This document shows, piece after piece, positions 1-6,102 of a DNA stretch of 6,547 nucleotides; position 1 is the stretch's first letter, and each line of letters begins with the position of its first letter. The stretch is taken from assembly GCA_007128045.1 (NCBI GenBank), contig SKYG01000106.1:1-6547 (forward strand), read 5' to 3'. Under the pieces are notes generated by a model that worked only from the letters and a program-made list of their open reading frames with translations, ran no database searches and was not told the DNA's origin. The translations under genes were made by a program, and so were the position numbers. This stretch comes from Bacteroidales bacterium. GTDB taxonomy: Bacteria > Bacteroidota > Bacteroidia > Bacteroidales > UBA7960.

Positions 1-659
1 ATACTGGTAATGGCATTCCCGGGTAAATTAAACGGAAACCGGCTGAATGTTTGGTCGCCGGGTTTTTTGTAATATAAGCCATTCGCGGTGCCTGCCCAGA
101 TGGTGCTGTCAGGAGTCTGTAATACCGATTGCACCCTGTTGTTACCCAGATACTGTGTATATATGCCCTGATCCGGATCATACTCAAACAATCCATTTGC
201 CCAGGTACCTATCCACATGGCACCGGATAGGTCCTCAAAAAAAGAAATGATCTGCTTTACCGGAAACCTTTTAATCGATTCGAACTGCTCTTTGCTGTAG
301 TTGAAATAATTGCCTTCTCCTCCTTTGGTACCTATCCAAATATTTCCTTGTTTATCAGAATACAGGGTTTCAATGGAAGGATTGGTAAGGCTGTTTGTCT
401 CATACGTGGGCTTGTATTGAACGAATTCATAACCATCAAAGCGGTTCAGGCCTCCCCGGGTTCCAAACCATAAGAATCCGTGCTTATCCTTGATGATTGC
501 CGTGACCTCATTTTGCGATAAGCCGTCTTGTACGGTATAATAAGTTCTTAACAGATCTCCCGGTCTGGTGGTTTCAAATGAATAAGCACCAGAAGTCAGG
601 CAAACAAGAGATATAATGAATAAAAAAACAATAGCACATTTTTTTCTGGTATACTGCAT
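1..659 (-). CDS. Periplasmic Reg_prop (two-component regulator propeller) sensor, N-terminal part; C-terminus beyond left edge
   Basis: The open frame runs from ATG at 659 to the window edge, giving 219 codons with no stop. Residues 1-24 form a signal peptide or anchor: a basic RKK, then a hydrophobic stretch from Ala9 to about Leu21. The mature part begins with the RTYYTVQDGLSQNEV motif (about 38-52) typical of Bacteroidetes propeller sensors. It is followed by blades with the Reg_prop signature (G-x-[LIM]-W-[FIA]-G-T) at about 61-67, 105-111, 146-152 and 185-191. In this family the propeller lies in the periplasm and senses a ligand, usually followed by a Y_Y_Y domain, one membrane helix and a histidine kinase, a hybrid two-component system or another output. 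The output domain lies outside the window, so the type cannot be decided. An in-frame TAG lies 21 bases upstream, which makes this ATG the only good start. It is divergent from the barrel gene at 874. Reg_prop assignment is firm; ligand and targets are unknown. Confidence 0.9.
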   Translation of the reverse strand, partial: MQYTRKKCAIVFLFIISLVCLTSGAYSFETTRPGDLLRTYYTVQDGLSQNEVTAIIKDKHGFLWFGTRGGLNRFDGYEFVQYKPTYETNSLTNPSIETLYSDKQGNIWIGTKGGEGNYFNYSKEQFESIKRFPVKQIISFFEDLSGAMWIGTWANGLFEYDPDQGIYTQYLGNNRVQSVLQTPDSTIWAGTANGLYYKKPGDQTFSRFPFNLPGNAITS

Positions 660-728
660 CAAATCAGATTTAAAGATCTATCTTTCCTGATTCCCAACAT
701 AGTAACAAATCAAGAACGTTCCGTTTTA

Positions 729-736
729 CAAATATA
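729..736 (-). promoter_or_regulatory. Candidate Bacteroidetes -7 promoter box for the propeller gene
   Basis: Read on the minus strand this is TATATTTG, an exact match to the Bacteroidetes -7 consensus TAnnTTTG. It would place transcription initiation near 722 and leave a leader of about 60 bases before the ATG at 659. I see no convincing TTG-type -33 element at the expected spacing. An 8-base perfect palindrome, GAACGTTC at 714-721, sits at the predicted start of transcription and might be a regulator site or chance. The match is to a short motif in AT-rich DNA, so confidence is moderate. Confidence 0.4.
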
Positions 737-817
737 CAAAAAACCGTTGAGGTAACCTGTCACGGTAATTTATCGATCCTAAAAGCAAGGTACAACAAAA
801 TACTGACACGAATATGC

Positions 818-848
818 ATTGAGATATCCGGCAAAAACGCGACATTTG
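818..848 (+). promoter_or_regulatory. Candidate promoter for the barrel/S41 gene pair
   Basis: ATTG at 818-821 resembles the Bacteroidetes -33 element. After a 19-base spacer comes GACATTTG at 841-848, matching all but the first base of the -7 consensus TAnnTTTG. Initiation would fall near 855, about 20 bases before the ATG at 874. The -7 box overlaps a short inverted repeat, TTTGT-TC-ACAAA (845-856), which could be an operator. No Shine-Dalgarno sequence precedes the gene; the leader is A-rich, as usual in this phylum. This is a motif match only. Confidence 0.35.
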
Positions 849-873
849 TTCACAAATACATGCATACAAAACA

Positions 874-1671
874 ATGCTGATTTATTTAAAACACATTATA
901 CTCTTTCTGATACTGGCTGCTGGCCTGCACATTTTTTCAGCTTCTGCCAGCGATAAAAAGCGCGATCTTCACATTTCATACCCGGGAATACGGTTCAATG
1001 CAGAACGGGATTTCGCGTACTCTCCTCTGATGTACTCTGGGGTGCAAGGCTCCTTTGCTATTTCCTATTCAGTAATTAAGTCTAATACATCAGACCTGGT
1101 ATTTCTTAATTATACTTCGGGCAACAACACAAACAAATTTGGCAGTATCATGCAAGTGGTGACAGCCGGAATTCAGACCTATAAATTTTACCATCGCATG
1201 CAAGAAACAGGTAATGGATTCTGCCTTGGCTGGTCAAACAATAACGAGTTTAATACCAGAGAGGTTGAAGATGTCAGGAATTTCAACAACAGAAATGAGT
1301 ATTTTACCTCTTTTGGTCCTGCCATCCGTTATAGGTATCCTTTCATTGTATTGAACAGGCAGGTTCATTTCCAAACCCTGGCTCACCTGCAATTGTTGGG
1401 ATTTAAACTTCAATCATCATATGTGACGTCCCTTCCACCTGGTTTCCAGGAATCAAACACAAAAGGCTTCCGGAAATTTCTGAACTCTATAGAACTTTTC
1501 TATCCGGGAAGTGGTCTGAATGTTGGCATTCAACCCACGTTGATGTATGAATTAAAATCAGGCAATGGACTAAGCATCAGTTACAGATATGATTATTTAA
1601 ACATAAAAGGACCACACAATGTGGAGAAAAGCAGGGGAACCTGGTCTGTTGGCATCATTACAGCATTATGA
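874..1671 (+). CDS. Secreted protein of unknown function, probable outer-membrane beta-barrel
   Basis: 265 residues. A clear Sec signal peptide covers residues 1-25: Lys6, a hydrophobic core at about 8-20, and an Ala-Ser-Ala cleavage site before Ser26. I do not recognise a named family. The mature part has no helical membrane segments. It is rich in alternating polar/apolar stretches with Gly, Tyr, Phe and Asn, for example around 58-68, 74-82, 94-106, 113-123, 143-155, 163-178, 214-226, 231-243 and 254-264, with polar Asn/Ser/Thr-rich turns between them. That is the look of an eight- to twelve-stranded outer-membrane barrel. The last residue is Leu, whereas many barrels end in an aromatic residue, so it may instead be a periplasmic or surface beta-rich protein. 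ATG at 874 follows an A-rich leader. The S41 lipoprotein gene starts 52 bases downstream on the same strand, so co-transcription is plausible. Function is not known. Confidence 0.8.
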   Translation: MLIYLKHIILFLILAAGLHIFSASASDKKRDLHISYPGIRFNAERDFAYSPLMYSGVQGSFAISYSVIKSNTSDLVFLNYTSGNNTNKFGSIMQVVTAGIQTYKFYHRMQETGNGFCLGWSNNNEFNTREVEDVRNFNNRNEYFTSFGPAIRYRYPFIVLNRQVHFQTLAHLQLLGFKLQSSYVTSLPPGFQESNTKGFRKFLNSIELFYPGSGLNVGIQPTLMYELKSGNGLSISYRYDYLNIKGPHNVEKSRGTWSVGIITAL

Positions 1672-1723
1672 TCAACAGCAATGTATATCTGAAATCCAGG
1701 AATTAAATTCTGAGTAAAAAACT

Positions 1724-2800
1724 ATGATGAATAATAGATTACAGCCAACTTCACTGATCTGCATTATTTTGTCTGATGCATACAAAGTTATATGGATACT
1801 GGCTTTAACAATAACAGCCCTGACTTCCTGTGAAAAGTCACTTCTGAAACCAGACCCGGGTTCAGAACCACTTGTTATCTTTGAACAACTTTGGAATGAT
1901 GTAAATAACCGGTACTCATATTTTGAACTTAAAAACATTCAGTGGGATACAATCGGCACTCATTACCAGAGTAAGATATCCAACACCATGAATGAGAAGG
2001 AGCTGTTCGAGGTTCTTGGAAACATGCTGTATGAGTTAAAAGACGGACATGTGAACCTTACCAGCGATTTCAACCGTAGTCGACACTGGGAATGGTTCCT
2101 GAATTATCCAGACAATTACGACCATAACCAGATTGAAAGGTATTATCTGAAAAACAACCACTACATTACAGGCCCTCTTCTAAATCAGATCATCGACTCT
2201 ATGTTGTATGTAAACTATCGTTCTTTTACAGATAATGTGACCCAAAGTCATATGGATGAGCTGATGGGACGGGCTGAAGGTTTAAAAGGCGTCATTATCG
2301 ATATTCGACATAATGGTGGTGGCAGCCTGCAGAATGCTTACACCATAGCATCCTCGTTGGTTGACACGCCCACTGTATTCGCGCAGCAACGGTTTAAAAA
2401 AGGGCCTGGTAAAAATGAATTTACATCGTGGGAAAGGATGGTCATAAAACCCAGGGATGGTAAACGGTTCACCGGTCCAATTGTGCTGCTTACAAACAGA
2501 CGATCGTATAGCGCTTCCAGCTTCTTTGCACAAATGCTTAGAGCCATCCCACATGCCACTCTGATTGGCGACCATGCCGGCGGTGGTGGAGGGGTGCCTG
2601 TGTTCGGAGAGTTGTCTAATGGCTGGACATACCGGTTTTCTGCAAGCCAAACCATTACCCCGGAAGGCGATCATATTGAATTATTAGTACCCGTTGATAT
2701 ACAAGTCAACATGTCGGCTTACCATGAGAGAAGAAACATTGATACCATCATTGAAACCGCCCTGGAACATATAAAATCAATAACCCTGAGCCCCCTATGA
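1724..2800 (+). CDS. S41-family (tail-specific/tricorn-like) serine peptidase, lipoprotein, PDZ-less
   Basis: 358 residues. A lipobox, LTSC ending at Cys36, follows a hydrophobic stretch (22-33), so the protein is probably lipid-anchored in the envelope. The n-region is long from this ATG; no other Met precedes Cys36, but a TTG at codon 16 would give a more usual 20-residue leader. Residues 50-115 form the N-terminal S41 helical domain ending in ELKDGHVNL, whose His109 matches the tricorn-type catalytic His. The peptidase core follows: DIRHNGGG at 193-200, then LLTNRRSYSASSFF at 255-268 with predicted nucleophile Ser263, then IGDHAGGGGGVP at 281-292. The segment between His109 and the core is too short for a PDZ domain. 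The Lys that acts as general base in CtpA/Prc is replaced by the glycine run at 286-290, so a tricorn-like Ser/His mechanism is more likely than a Ser-Lys dyad. Substrate is unknown. The preceding barrel gene may be a partner. Confidence 0.9.
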   Translation: MMNNRLQPTSLICIILSDAYKVIWILALTITALTSCEKSLLKPDPGSEPLVIFEQLWNDVNNRYSYFELKNIQWDTIGTHYQSKISNTMNEKELFEVLGNMLYELKDGHVNLTSDFNRSRHWEWFLNYPDNYDHNQIERYYLKNNHYITGPLLNQIIDSMLYVNYRSFTDNVTQSHMDELMGRAEGLKGVIIDIRHNGGGSLQNAYTIASSLVDTPTVFAQQRFKKGPGKNEFTSWERMVIKPRDGKRFTGPIVLLTNRRSYSASSFFAQMLRAIPHATLIGDHAGGGGGVPVFGELSNGWTYRFSASQTITPEGDHIELLVPVDIQVNMSAYHERRNIDTIIETALEHIKSITLSPL

Positions 2801-2842
2801 AAGGTATCTTATTCTTGATAATCAGACACTGCGACAGGTGGC

Positions 2843-2868
2843 CCCTGAGCTTGTCAAAGGGCTCAGGG
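2843..2868. repeat. REP-like palindromic element (8-bp stem)
   Basis: Perfect inverted repeat CCCTGAGC (2843-2850) and GCTCAGGG (2861-2868) around a 10-base loop containing TTGTCAAAGG. The phrase CCCTGAGCTTGTC(A/G)AAGGG closely resembles, from memory, a palindrome scattered in intergenic regions of many environmental bacterial genomes. It sits between two convergent genes (ends at 2800 and 2951). The stem could slow polymerase from either side, but neither strand has a U-run after the stem, so I do not call an intrinsic terminator. A shorter palindrome, GCATGC (2872-2877), follows it. Confidence 0.7.
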
Positions 2869-2891
2869 CAAGCATGCTCAGCACAGGATTT

Positions 2892-2911
2892 ACTGATTTT
2901 CGCTGATTAAT
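2892..2911 (-). repeat. Short intergenic repeat sharing the core of the large inverted repeat upstream of the ATPase
   Basis: On the minus strand this reads ATTAATCAGCGAAAATCAGT. Its core, AATCAGCGAAAAT, matches 12 of 13 bases of AATCAGCGATAAT at 5832-5844, the start of the right arm of the inverted repeat on the other side of the ATPase gene. It lies about 40 bases past the 3' end of the ATPase gene. It looks like a partial or decayed copy of a dispersed non-coding repeat. No coding role is apparent. Confidence 0.5.
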
Positions 2912-2950
2912 TATTGTTGAGTTCACTGTGAAAATTCCGTTTTTTCTTGT

Positions 2951-5647
2951 TTATTTGTGGGATTTTCGAAAAACAATAAAAAGATACTTCTCCAACTCTA
3001 CGAGTGCAAATACCAGTAAACCTGCAGCCAGCGGATACAGCCAGTAAACACCTTCGATTGGTACCGTGTCAAAGAAGGTGTTCATAAAAGGAAGGTAAAC
3101 GAATAATGCCTGCAAGAAGATCAACGCCCCGGAAGCATAAAACACATACCTGTTGTTAAAGAAACCCTTGCCCAGACTTGGCAGGGAAATCTTACGGCAG
3201 TTGAACAGGTAGAACAATTGTCCGGCAACCAGTGTGTTAACAGCAATGGTACGGGCAGCAGAGTCATCCAGACCAGCCGACTGCATATACTTGAAAACAA
3301 ACAATGTCATTCCGCCAATCACAAAAGAAACGAACGTTATTCGCCATACAAAGAGCTTACCCAATATTGGGTCGCTTGATTTGCGTGGTGGTCTTTTCAT
3401 CACATTCTCTTCCATAGGCTCAAACGAGATCGCCAGAGCCAGCGTCACAGCAGTTACCATATTCACCCAGAGAATCTGGGCCGGGGTGATCGGCATCACG
3501 ATGCCCAATAATATGGCAGCCATCAGTACCAGTGCTTCAGCACCATTCGTTGGAAGAATAAACAATAGTGCCTTCCGTATATTGTCGTACACTGTACGCC
3601 CCTCTTCAATGGCATGTACTATGCTGGCAAAATTATCGTCGGCCAGTACCATCTCCGAAGCATCTTTTGTGACCTCTGTACCTTTTATGCCCATGGCTAT
3701 ACCAATATTGGCCTTTTTCAGGGCAGGGGCATCATTTACGCCATCACCTGTCATCGCACAAAGCCGTCCGTTGGCCTGCAGGGCAGTTACCAACCTGAGT
3801 TTGTGTTCCGGCGTGGTTCGGGCATACACATCATATTCATCTACCAGCTCCCTGAGTTGTTCGTCATCCATCTCTTCCAGCTCTTTGCCTGTCATCACCT
3901 TCTCACCATCACCGATTCCGATCTCTTTACCGATCGACTTAGCAGTGATGGCATGGTCGCCAGTGATCATTTTTACAGTAACACCAGCCTCTTTACACTC
4001 TCTGATGGCCTCTATGGCTTCATCGCGGGGCGGATCCATGATTCCGACCACACCCAGAAACACCTTACGCTTCTCCAGGTCATCCTTATCCAGCTCTGTC
4101 CTGTCCTTATCAGTCTTGCAAAATGCGACTCCCAGCAAGCGATAACCGCCGGCAGCCACTTCGTTCATCTTTTCATCCCAATAATCCTTGTCAACATCGC
4201 GGGTACCATCTTCTGTATATTGCTTATTGCACATATCCAGCACCCTTTCAGGGGCACCTGTCATAAACACATAGACGTCATCTTCCACTTTATTTAGGGT
4301 CGCCATGTATTTGTGGTCAGATTCGAATGGGATGGAGTCTATCCGTTCTGGCTTAAAGTCTTTCAAGCCCGCTTTATAGGCCAATGTCAGCAAGGCTCCC
4401 TCTGTTGGTGTACCAGTGAGCTTCCAGTTACCGGAGTCATCCTTGCTAATCTCTGAATTGTTACTGCTCCTTACAGTACGCAGCAAGGCCAGTAACACCT
4501 TGTCCTTTTCAAGGTCGACGGCTTCACCTTCGCAAAGGATGTTGCCGTCAGGCTTGTAACCACTGCCTTCTACCTTATATTCTTTTTCAGCCGTAACGAT
4601 CATTTTTGCCGTCATCTCATTCCGGGTAAGGGTGCCGGTCTTATCAGAACAGATCACATTGACGGAGCCCAGGGTTTCTACCGAAGGCAATCGCCTGATG
4701 ATGGCATTTCGTTTGGCCATACGCTGCACACCGATGGCCAGGGTGATGGTCATGATGGCAGGAAGTCCTTCCGGTATAGAAGCAACAATCAGCCCTATCA
4801 CAGCCAGAAACAACTCGTCGATTGGGTAATCACGAAAGAAATAACCAAATGCAAAGAACAGACTGGTAACACCCAAAATGACAAACGACAACAACTTGCC
4901 AAATTTCTCAATTTGCTGCAATAAAGGGGTTGTCATCTCTTCCACATCAGAAATCATCTGGTTGATCTTGCCGATTTCTGTTTTAGCTCCTGTAGCAACC
5001 ACAATGCCCACAGCCTTGCCATATGTCACGATAGTCCCGGAAAATGCCATCGATGTCTGATCCCCCAGCACGGCTCCTTCTTCTGCAGCTTCGGTATGCT
5101 TGTCAACCGCTGTCGACTCCCCTGTCAAAGGAGACTCTTCCACCCGAAGGTCCTTTACTTTTATCAGCCTGATATCTGCCGGAACCTTGTCGCCCGACTT
5201 CAACATCACCACATCACCGGGAACCAGTTCCTCAGCATCGACAGTCTGCTTTTCACCATCGCGTATGACCACTGCTTCGAGCGACAGCATGTCACGGATG
5301 CTGTCCAATGCCTTCTCGGCCTTACCCTCCTGAACAAATCCTATCAACGCATTCAGGACAACCACGGCCACAATCACCCAGGTGTCAATCCAGTGATCCA
5401 TCAATGCGGTCATTATAGCAGCGGCTATCAGAACGTATATCAGCACATTGTGAAACTGCATCAACAGCCTCAACCAGGCACTGCGTTTCTTGCCTTTGGG
5501 AATCTCATTTCGGCCATATTCCTCTAGCCTGTGTTTGGCCTCACTGACAGACAGACCAGAATCCGGATCTGTTTCTTGCTTCTTAATGGCTTCTTCTGCC
5601 TCCAGGGTGTACCACTTTATTTCAGCTTTGCTATTACCTTCACTCAT
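2951..5647 (-). CDS. P2-type cation-transporting ATPase (Ca2+-ATPase-like, inner membrane)
   Basis: 898 residues, complete, normal length for bacterial P2 ATPases. It couples ATP hydrolysis to cation movement across the inner membrane; Ca2+ export is the best guess. Order: cytosolic N-domain (1-60), M1-M2 (about 66-108), actuator domain with TGES (175-178), M3-M4 (about 251-305) with PEGLP (292-296), phosphorylation site SDKTGTLT (Asp335), nucleotide-binding domain with PFESDHKYM (440-448) and TGAPE (463-467), DPPR (538-541), ITGDH (561-565), hinge TGDGVNDAP (633-641), then M5-M10 (about 691-890). Ion-site residues equivalent to SERCA: Glu293 (M4), Asn701 and Glu704 (M5), Asn729 and Thr732 (M6). 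The M6 Asp (SERCA D800) is Ala733, and the N-domain Lys of KGAPE (SERCA K515) is Thr463. There is no C-terminal regulatory extension. No Shine-Dalgarno sequence precedes the ATG. GC looks higher than in the flanking genes. The gene stands alone, convergent with the S41 gene. Substrate remains uncertain (Ca2+, Mn2+ or Na+). Confidence 0.96.
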   Translation of the reverse strand: MSEGNSKAEIKWYTLEAEEAIKKQETDPDSGLSVSEAKHRLEEYGRNEIPKGKKRSAWLRLLMQFHNVLIYVLIAAAIMTALMDHWIDTWVIVAVVVLNALIGFVQEGKAEKALDSIRDMLSLEAVVIRDGEKQTVDAEELVPGDVVMLKSGDKVPADIRLIKVKDLRVEESPLTGESTAVDKHTEAAEEGAVLGDQTSMAFSGTIVTYGKAVGIVVATGAKTEIGKINQMISDVEEMTTPLLQQIEKFGKLLSFVILGVTSLFFAFGYFFRDYPIDELFLAVIGLIVASIPEGLPAIMTITLAIGVQRMAKRNAIIRRLPSVETLGSVNVICSDKTGTLTRNEMTAKMIVTAEKEYKVEGSGYKPDGNILCEGEAVDLEKDKVLLALLRTVRSSNNSEISKDDSGNWKLTGTPTEGALLTLAYKAGLKDFKPERIDSIPFESDHKYMATLNKVEDDVYVFMTGAPERVLDMCNKQYTEDGTRDVDKDYWDEKMNEVAAGGYRLLGVAFCKTDKDRTELDKDDLEKRKVFLGVVGIMDPPRDEAIEAIRECKEAGVTVKMITGDHAITAKSIGKEIGIGDGEKVMTGKELEEMDDEQLRELVDEYDVYARTTPEHKLRLVTALQANGRLCAMTGDGVNDAPALKKANIGIAMGIKGTEVTKDASEMVLADDNFASIVHAIEEGRTVYDNIRKALLFILPTNGAEALVLMAAILLGIVMPITPAQILWVNMVTAVTLALAISFEPMEENVMKRPPRKSSDPILGKLFVWRITFVSFVIGGMTLFVFKYMQSAGLDDSAARTIAVNTLVAGQLFYLFNCRKISLPSLGKGFFNNRYVFYASGALIFLQALFVYLPFMNTFFDTVPIEGVYWLYPLAAGLLVFALVELEKYLFIVFRKSHK

Positions 5648-5684
5648 GAGGATGTGTTTGTAATTTTAAAATAAACAATTAATA

Positions 5685-5692
5685 CAAATGTA
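5685..5692 (-). promoter_or_regulatory. Candidate -7 promoter box of the ATPase gene
   Basis: On the minus strand this reads TACATTTG, an exact match to the Bacteroidetes -7 consensus TAnnTTTG. Transcription would start near 5678, leaving a leader of about 30 bases before the ATG at 5647. No TTG-like -33 element is found at the usual 19-21 base spacing. The inverted repeat CACAT-TTC-ATGTG (5694-5706) lies immediately upstream, where an activator or repressor could bind. Motif evidence only. Confidence 0.45.
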
Positions 5693-5775
5693 ACACATTT
5701 CATGTGCTTACTGTTCGATAACAACACTTACAGTTCAATAATGAGCCCACTCTTGAAAGTCCGTTTTTTTTGTAT

Positions 5776-5860
5776 CCCGCAAATTTCGCAGATAACCGCT
5801 GATAGTAAAAATTTGATTGTCAGTTTTCACAAATCAGCGATAATAAGCGCAATCAGCGGG
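5776..5860. repeat. Large imperfect inverted repeat (28-base arms)
   Basis: Left arm 5776-5803 and right arm 5833-5860 are inverted copies matching at 21 of 28 positions. The termini pair perfectly (CCCGC with GCGGG), as does the inner CGCTGAT/ATCAGCG block, around a 29-base loop. Within the arms the phrases ATCAGCG and CGCAGAT recur, so the arms themselves look built from short related units. It resembles non-coding repeats often seen in environmental Bacteroidetes (from memory). It could fold as a long hairpin RNA or be a small non-autonomous mobile element. I find no target-site duplication. Confidence 0.65.
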
Positions 5861-6102
5861 CAAAAGCTTTTCGTAGTGGTCTCAACAATGCAGGGTAATT
5901 GATGGCTTTAAAAGAATTTATTATTCTCAGGTATTTGATGTTTTGTAAGAAAAATCACTAAATTGCAATAAGATAACCATATTGGGTTGTCATATATACT
6001 TCAGATAGCCCTAAAAAAATATTTTCACCCTCTTTTTCCTGAAATATCATCCAGGTTATTTCTTGCCAAATAAATTGTATTCACAGTAAAATCCTATAAA
6101 AG

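Larger units (their letters stand above)
5648..6102. other. 455-base non-coding region between divergent genes
   Basis: This region separates the ATPase start (minus) from the sensor gene start (plus). It holds the ATPase -7 box candidate (5685-5692), a palindrome CACAT-TTC-ATGTG (5694-5706) directly upstream of it, and the large inverted repeat at 5776-5860. From 5861 to 6102 I see only AT-rich sequence. There is no convincing ORF, no tRNA-like structure, and no exact TAnnTTTG box for the plus-strand gene at 6103. A short 5-bp stem at 5911-5925 is not distinctive. Confidence 0.7.

Noticed and set aside
47..250. 67-codon plus-strand ORF near the left edge
   Set aside because: It is antisense to the propeller protein, whose repeated W-x-G-T blades prove the minus-strand frame.
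1697..1712. Small palindrome GAATT-A-AATTC in the gap between the barrel and S41 genes
   Set aside because: It is short, AT-rich and without a T-run, so neither a terminator nor an operator can be supported.
2797..2910. 37-codon ORF starting in an ATGA overlap with the S41 stop codon
   Set aside because: Its second half is translation of the REP-like element and the neighbouring repeat, and the start has no recognisable family. It could be a remnant of a lost downstream gene, but nothing supports that.
3234..4145. Long plus-strand ORF (303 codons) opposite the ATPase, rich in Ser/Ile/Ala
   Set aside because: It is an antisense shadow of the ATPase gene, with low-complexity composition and no independent motif.
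5702..5902. 66-codon plus-strand ORF upstream of the sensor gene
   Set aside because: It runs straight through the large inverted repeat and has no domain, signal or conserved look, so it is most likely a chance ORF.
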